This document shows positions 7,689 to 11,167 of a DNA stretch of 11,167 nucleotides, one piece after another; positions within the stretch are counted from its first letter, which is position 1; each line of letters opens with the position of its first letter. The notes beneath the pieces are model-generated. The model was not told where the DNA came from. It searched no databases and saw only the letters and a program-made list of their open reading frames with translations. The stretch lies in the NCBI GenBank assembly GCA_900555785.1, contig USMO01000035.1, positions 1-11,167 of the forward strand, in the 5' to 3' direction. This DNA comes from an uncultured Eubacteriales bacterium (GTDB lineage: Bacteria > Bacillota > Clostridia > Oscillospirales > CAG-272). The translations under genes and the position numbers were made by a program.

Positions 7689-7772
7689 GATACTTCCGTG
7701 GCTTTGTCAAGAGGAAACCGGAAACTTTTGCCATCGTTTTCGGCACGGCGCGACAGGCGGGACGGCAATCTG

Positions 7773-7795
7773 AAAATCTGCCTAAAAAATCTGCC
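7773..7795. repeat. 10-bp direct repeat upstream of the promoter
   Basis: AAAATCTGCC occurs at 7773-7782 and again at 7786-7795, a period of 13 bp. It lies about 60 bp upstream of the -35 box. It could be a binding site or chance; nothing else supports a role. Confidence 0.3.
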
Positions 7796-7854
7796 CACAG
7801 CATGGTATTTCGCCCGATTTGTTTGTTACAGATGCCGAATTTTGCGCGCGGCTA

Positions 7855-7883
7855 TTGACAACTTCCGCGTTTTGTGGTATCCT
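7855..7883 (+). promoter_or_regulatory. Sigma-A-type promoter with extended -10 for the MoxR operon
   Basis: A consensus -35 box TTGACA at 7855-7860 is followed by a 17-bp spacer and TATCCT at 7878-7883, which matches four of six -10 consensus positions. TG at 7875-7876, one base before the -10 box, makes it an extended -10. The expected transcript start is near 7890, leaving a leader of about 45 nt before the ATG at 7937. Confidence 0.8.
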
Positions 7884-7936
7884 TGTAGTACATCATACAG
7901 TGACTGCGTGATGAAATCGAAAGGACGGAGCATCAT

Positions 7937-8578
7937 ATGAAGCTATCGGATCGGACAGAGCGAAAAATCGCAGCGCACGGGAGACAGAAAACAGTCCGGA
8001 ACGGGGTGAAATCCCTTCTCTTTTGGGGTGTCACGATGACGGCGCTGTTTGCCACCGGTAGCCGGAGCAAACTGTTCAATATGCAGGAGCAGCCGGTCTG
8101 GTTCTGGGGCGTGTTTGTCATTCTGTTGGCGGCGCCGGTTCTGTATTTCCGCTTTTACCGGCTCTTCACCTGTCCGGAATTTTCCGGAATGGTTATAAAA
8201 CTGACCAACAAAACGCATTTCGGCGGAAAGACGAAAGATTTAGGCGGTTTTGTTGATAACATGAATGCTTCGGAACTTGGAACCTTTGAAGTATGCAATG
8301 TGACGGTGCAGGATGCGAAAGAAAAGTCTCACACATTCTCATTTTCCAGGAATGAAAAAGTGAATTTTGCGAGGTCATATTATCAGGTCGGCGATGCGGT
8401 CTATCACCCGCGCTTTGCAAAATATCCGTTCAACGAAAGCCGCCTGCCGTCGCACCCGTTCTGTTTGTGCTGCGGGTACATCGGCGCGGCGGGGGCGCGG
8501 GAGTGCCCGGACTGCGGCGTCCCGTTCGTGCCTGACCATATGGAAGAAACAGAAAAAACGGAGGAACAGGACACATGA
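7937..8578 (+). CDS. Two-helix membrane protein with C-terminal zinc ribbon
   Basis: The product has 213 residues and no function I can name. The ATG is chosen because GGAG at 7927-7930 lies 6 nt upstream and the promoter is in the right place. After a basic N-terminus come two hydrophobic segments (about 24-40 and 54-71), then a soluble beta-rich domain (about 80-165) with a Phe-Ser-Arg motif and a Tyr-Tyr-Gln-Val-Gly-Asp turn, as in small barrel domains. The tail has a clear zinc ribbon: Cys176-x-x-Cys179 and Cys190-x-x-Cys193, with an extra Cys178, followed by an acidic end. The topology, with a hydrophobic hairpin and the soluble part on the cytosolic side, is inferred. Similar hypothetical proteins with a ribbon after a Val-Gly-Asp strand exist in Clostridia, as far as I recall. 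Its stop overlaps the MoxR start by 4 bp (ATGA), so the two are probably translationally coupled. Confidence 0.88.
   Translation: MKLSDRTERKIAAHGRQKTVRNGVKSLLFWGVTMTALFATGSRSKLFNMQEQPVWFWGVFVILLAAPVLYFRFYRLFTCPEFSGMVIKLTNKTHFGGKTKDLGGFVDNMNASELGTFEVCNVTVQDAKEKSHTFSFSRNEKVNFARSYYQVGDAVYHPRFAKYPFNESRLPSHPFCLCCGYIGAAGARECPDCGVPFVPDHMEETEKTEEQDT
8560..8564 (+). promoter_or_regulatory. Ribosome binding site of the MoxR gene
   Basis: GGAGG lies within the end of the preceding gene, 10 nt before the ATG at 8575. With the ATGA overlap it fixes the start and supports coupled translation. Confidence 0.75.
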
Positions 8579-9513
8579 AAGCATCGGAACTGTATGAAAA
8601 GCTGAAGGGCGAGATCGGCAAGGAGCTGTTCGGTAAGGAGGAAAGCATCCGCTATGTGGTAACGGCGCTGCTGGCTGGCGGTCATGTCTTGCTGGAGGAT
8701 GTTCCCGGAACCGGCAAGACCAGTCTGGTCCGCACGCTTGCTGCCGCACTGGGCGCCGAGAGCCGCCGCGTGCAGTTCACGCCCGACCTGCTCCCTTCGG
8801 ATATTACCGGTATTCACTTCTACAACCAGCAGGCGGGGACCTTTACCCTGCGGAAGGGTCCGGTGTTTACCAACCTGCTGCTGGCGGACGAAATCAACCG
8901 CGCCACGCCGCGCACGCAGGCGGCACTTCTGGAATGCATGGAGGAGCGGCAGGTGACGCTGGACGGCGAAACGCTCCCGTTGCCGGAGGTCTTCTTCGTG
9001 ATGGCGACCATGAACCCGATTGAATTTCAGGGAACGTTTCCGCTGCCCGAGGCGCAGATTGACCGGTTCCTGATGAAGCTGCATCTCGGCTACCCCACCG
9101 AGGCGGCAGAGCGGCAGGTGGTGGAGCGCGTTTGCGGCGGGGAGAGCAGAGAGAAGCCGCAGACGGTTGCGTCGCTTGACGATGTGGCGGCGGCAAGAGC
9201 CGAAGCCGACAAGGTGTATGTCAGCCCTGCCATGCGGGATTACATCGTGGCTCTGGTGCGGGCAACCCGCGAGCAGGAGAAGATTCGGCTTGGCGCCAGC
9301 CCGCGCGGCGTGGTTGCCATGACCAAAGCAGCCCGCGCCTATGCGGCGATTCTGGGGCGGGACTATGTGCTGCCGGATGATGTCAAGCAGCTTGCTGTTC
9401 CGGTGCTGGCACACCGGCTGACGCTGCAGTCGCAGAGCAGTGTGCGCCTGTCGCAGTCCTCCGAGGCACTGATCGGGGTTCTGCTGTCTAAAGTGCCGGT
9501 TCCGACCGAATGA
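8575..9513 (+). CDS. MoxR-family AAA+ ATPase
   Basis: The 312-residue product is full length for the family. It has Walker A (Pro44-Gly-Thr-Gly-Lys48-Thr), Walker B (Leu-Ala-Asp105-Glu106-Ile-Asn), a sensor 1 Asn (Met-Asn147-Pro), the conserved Glu-Ala-Gln-Ile-Asp-Arg164-Phe segment, and a sensor 2 segment with Ser242-Pro-Arg244-Gly. All catalytic residues look intact. MoxR ATPases are cytosolic ring-forming chaperone-like proteins that work with von Willebrand A-type partners, often in assembly of metal- or cofactor-containing or envelope complexes. The DUF58 gene follows after 9 bp. In Bacillus subtilis the equivalent neighbours are yeaC (MoxR) and yeaD (DUF58). The client here is unknown. 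Confidence 0.97.
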   Translation: MKASELYEKLKGEIGKELFGKEESIRYVVTALLAGGHVLLEDVPGTGKTSLVRTLAAALGAESRRVQFTPDLLPSDITGIHFYNQQAGTFTLRKGPVFTNLLLADEINRATPRTQAALLECMEERQVTLDGETLPLPEVFFVMATMNPIEFQGTFPLPEAQIDRFLMKLHLGYPTEAAERQVVERVCGGESREKPQTVASLDDVAAARAEADKVYVSPAMRDYIVALVRATREQEKIRLGASPRGVVAMTKAARAYAAILGRDYVLPDDVKQLAVPVLAHRLTLQSQSSVRLSQSSEALIGVLLSKVPVPTE

Positions 9514-9522
9514 GGTGGCGGT

Positions 9523-10743
9523 ATGACATGGCTGATTCTCTTGTTCTTCGCGGTATTCGGCGTGGCATATCTCCTTCGCCGCAGGCGCGGGAAAGCAGAG
9601 CTGGAGGCGGCGCTGGAATACCGGTTCTCGTTTGAGGCGGACGAGGTCTTTCGCGGGGAGTATCTGACCCTGTGCCAGACGGTCATCAACCGCTCCGCGC
9701 GCCCGATTCCGTTTCTCAAGCTGGAAACACTGATGCCGGAGGGGCTGGAGCTGGTGCTGGCGGGGGAGAAGACCGAAACGGTGCGCTCTGCCGAGAGCAT
9801 CTGGACGCTTCGCCCGGAGGAACAGATCGAGCGCCGCTGGCGGGTGCTGGCAAAAAAGCGCGGCATTTATGCGGCGGAATCGGTGGAGCTTCACGCTGTC
9901 TCCAATGACCCGCTCGGCGCAAACGAGTTTTCACTCCTCCTGAAGCCGGCAGAGGGCGGGAAATCAACGCTTCGGGTTTTGCCCTGCGCAGTGGAGGAGA
10001 TTCGGAATCTTGCCCTGACGGCGGCGCTGACCGGTGACGCGAGCCGGCCGCAGGGGATTTTGCGCGACCCGATGGCGTATGCGGGCGTGCGCGCCTACAC
10101 GCCGTCAGACCCCCTGGGAAGTGTGGACTGGAAGCAGTCGGCAAAGCTGGGCTATCCGGTTGTGCGGCAATGCGAGGCGGTGCGGAACGACGCCTATCAG
10201 GTGGTGTTGAATATGCAGACGGTGCTGATTGAGCCGCACCCGCCCGCGCTGACCTCGCCGCAGTATCTCGAGGAATGCATCACGGTCTGCGCGTCGCTGC
10301 TCGATTCGGCTGCCGGACGGAACATTCCGGTGCGTCTGTTCGCCAACACCGATCCGGCAGGGCTGTCCTCCGGCTCGGCGGCAGGGGAGGACGGCATTGC
10401 CGCGAACATCTTTGCCAGCGAGGAATACCGCACCGGCGACAACCTGTTGGAGGCTTACCGCACGCTGGCAGAGTTGCCGCCCGCTATGTCGGTCCCGGTG
10501 GAGCAGATGATGGATGAAATGCTTGCTGACCCGGGGCACTATACCAGCGGCGGCAATATGGTGTTCGTCACGACCTATCTGGACGGACGGATGCTGAATT
10601 TTGCGGCTGCCATGCGGGAGAACGGTGTGCGGGTGGTCTTTTTCGTGCTGACCTCCGGGCAGAATGCGCCGCAGATTCCGGAGGAGATTCCGGTGTATTT
10701 CCGGCTGAGCAAATGGACGGGAGGTGTCGGCTATGGATGGTAA
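9523..10743 (+). CDS. DUF58 domain protein, membrane-anchored partner of MoxR
   Basis: The 406-residue product starts at an ATG preceded by GAGGTGG (9512-9518), which overlaps the MoxR stop codon. An N-terminal hydrophobic segment (about 2-18) is followed by four arginines, so the rest probably lies in the cytosol. Residues 30-150 form a beta-rich domain typical of the region before DUF58. The DUF58 signature is clear at 188-207: Gly-Val-Arg190, Tyr192, Asp196, Val-Asp202-Trp203-Lys204 and Ser206-Ala207. A von Willebrand A-like fold follows. The first strand (226-234) reads Val-Val-Leu-Asn-Met-Gln-Thr, so the usual metal-binding Asp-x-Ser-x-Ser motif is absent. The length is normal. It overlaps the next gene by 11 bp. 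The product's exact role is unknown; MoxR partnership is inferred from gene order. Confidence 0.94.
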   Translation: MTWLILLFFAVFGVAYLLRRRRGKAELEAALEYRFSFEADEVFRGEYLTLCQTVINRSARPIPFLKLETLMPEGLELVLAGEKTETVRSAESIWTLRPEEQIERRWRVLAKKRGIYAAESVELHAVSNDPLGANEFSLLLKPAEGGKSTLRVLPCAVEEIRNLALTAALTGDASRPQGILRDPMAYAGVRAYTPSDPLGSVDWKQSAKLGYPVVRQCEAVRNDAYQVVLNMQTVLIEPHPPALTSPQYLEECITVCASLLDSAAGRNIPVRLFANTDPAGLSSGSAAGEDGIAANIFASEEYRTGDNLLEAYRTLAELPPAMSVPVEQMMDEMLADPGHYTSGGNMVFVTTYLDGRMLNFAAAMRENGVRVVFFVLTSGQNAPQIPEEIPVYFRLSKWTGGVGYGW

Positions 10744-11167
10744 GGGAAACCCGAACGCGGGCTGGATGCGGCTTTACCAGCTGATTGCCTGTGCGGGCGT
10801 GGTGCTGGCGCTGATTCCGGCAACCGAATTTTTTGCGCTGTTCTGTGCCCGACAGCTCTCGGGTGTGGTGGCAATGCTTGCCGTGCCGGTGCTGGTGGCG
10901 CTTGGTTACGGCGTGCAGAAGCTGCTTCTCATCGGCTGGCGTGCGGGGGAGATGGATTTCTCGTTTGAGAGCCATACCGAGTTTCCGCCGCTCGGACGCC
11001 GGATTCCCGCATGGGGCATCAGTGCGTTGGCAGGTCTGCTTGCGGGCGCCGGAGTGCGCGATCTCATGGCGTGGCGGCTGGGCGCAGAATCCAATTCCGA
11101 GGTCGGCGGGGCGGTTCTTATGGTGACCTTTGCCGCGCTGGGCGTTGCGGGCTGCCTGATGGTGCCG
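10733..11167 (+). CDS. Multi-pass membrane protein, 3'-truncated by the window
   Basis: An ATG at 10733 opens a frame of 145 codons with no stop before the window ends. GAGGTG at 10721-10726 lies 6 nt upstream, and the start overlaps the DUF58 gene by 11 bp, as expected in this tight operon. Hydrophobic segments are visible at about 14-38, 43-68, 92-108 and 125-145. A charged loop (about 69-91) with Glu, Asp and Arg separates the second and third. MoxR-DUF58 operons often continue with a multi-pass protein carrying a transglutaminase-like domain (the TgpA/YebA type), and this could be its N-terminal membrane part. No such domain is within view, so a separate small membrane protein is equally possible. 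Confidence 0.85.
   Translation, partial: MDGKGNPNAGWMRLYQLIACAGVVLALIPATEFFALFCARQLSGVVAMLAVPVLVALGYGVQKLLLIGWRAGEMDFSFESHTEFPPLGRRIPAWGISALAGLLAGAGVRDLMAWRLGAESNSEVGGAVLMVTFAALGVAGCLMVP

Larger units (their letters stand above)
7552..7936. other. Intergenic region between two transcription units
   Basis: These 385 bp contain no convincing gene. From left to right they hold a short unstructured leader after the TGA, the intrinsic terminator (7648-7688), a weak inverted repeat (7718-7725 with 7736-7743, one G-T pair, no T-tract), a 10-bp direct repeat (7773-7795), and the promoter and leader of the next gene. By eye the base composition is less GC-rich than the flanking genes. Confidence 0.8.

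Noticed and set aside
7718..7743. A second terminator hairpin
   Set aside because: The 8-bp stem has a G-T pair and a 10-nt loop, and no T-tract follows.
8404..9894. A 496-codon open frame on the minus strand over the MoxR and DUF58 genes
   Set aside because: It is in the same codon-on-codon register opposite MoxR and DUF58, both of which have clear family motifs. It is explained by GC-rich codon choice on the + strand.

Overview
The window looks like part of a chromosome from a moderately GC-rich Gram-positive anaerobe, probably a gut-type member of the Clostridia. This placement is an inference. It rests on strong GGAGG-type ribosome binding sites, a sigma-A-like promoter, an intrinsic terminator, and a giant protein built from Cys-x-x-Cys-Gly units of a kind I know from large surface proteins of gut Clostridia. 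I saw no rRNA, tRNA, CRISPR, transposase or phage gene, and everything I can support is on the + strand.

Region 1 (1-7551) is the 3' two thirds or more of one enormous gene. The reading frame is open through base 1, so the true start and any signal peptide lie upstream. The visible 2516 residues are cysteine-rich, with about 35 CxxC knuckles, and are arranged in tiers. A first block of about twelve short Cys-knuckle units, partly organised as an exact 195-bp higher-order repeat, is followed by a knuckle-free beta-type domain (about 1357-1797). More short units follow (1801-2755). Then comes a series of much larger composite modules of about 150 residues (about 2756-6240), one of which carries an inserted beta-sandwich-like domain. 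A non-repeat stretch, one more pair of knuckles and a beta-rich tail without a visible sorting signal complete the protein. Its function cannot be read from the sequence; a surface or extracellular metal-binding or adhesive role is only a guess.

Region 2 (7552-7936) is an intergenic stretch of 385 bp. It has a strong intrinsic terminator closing the giant gene (7648-7688) and an extended -10 promoter (7855-7883) that starts a new transcription unit.

Region 3 (7937-11167) is a tight operon of four genes. The first encodes a two-helix membrane protein with a C-terminal zinc ribbon, the second a MoxR-family AAA+ ATPase, the third a DUF58 protein, and the fourth a multi-pass membrane protein that runs off the window. 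Neighbouring genes overlap by 4 bp, are separated by 9 bp, or overlap by 11 bp. MoxR with DUF58 and a membrane or transglutaminase partner is an established gene neighbourhood in bacteria, thought to act in chaperone-like maturation of envelope or metal-dependent proteins. The zinc-ribbon membrane gene at its head is the less usual component.

The most unusual item is the architecture of the giant cysteine-knuckle protein. No enzymatic or defence system is evident.
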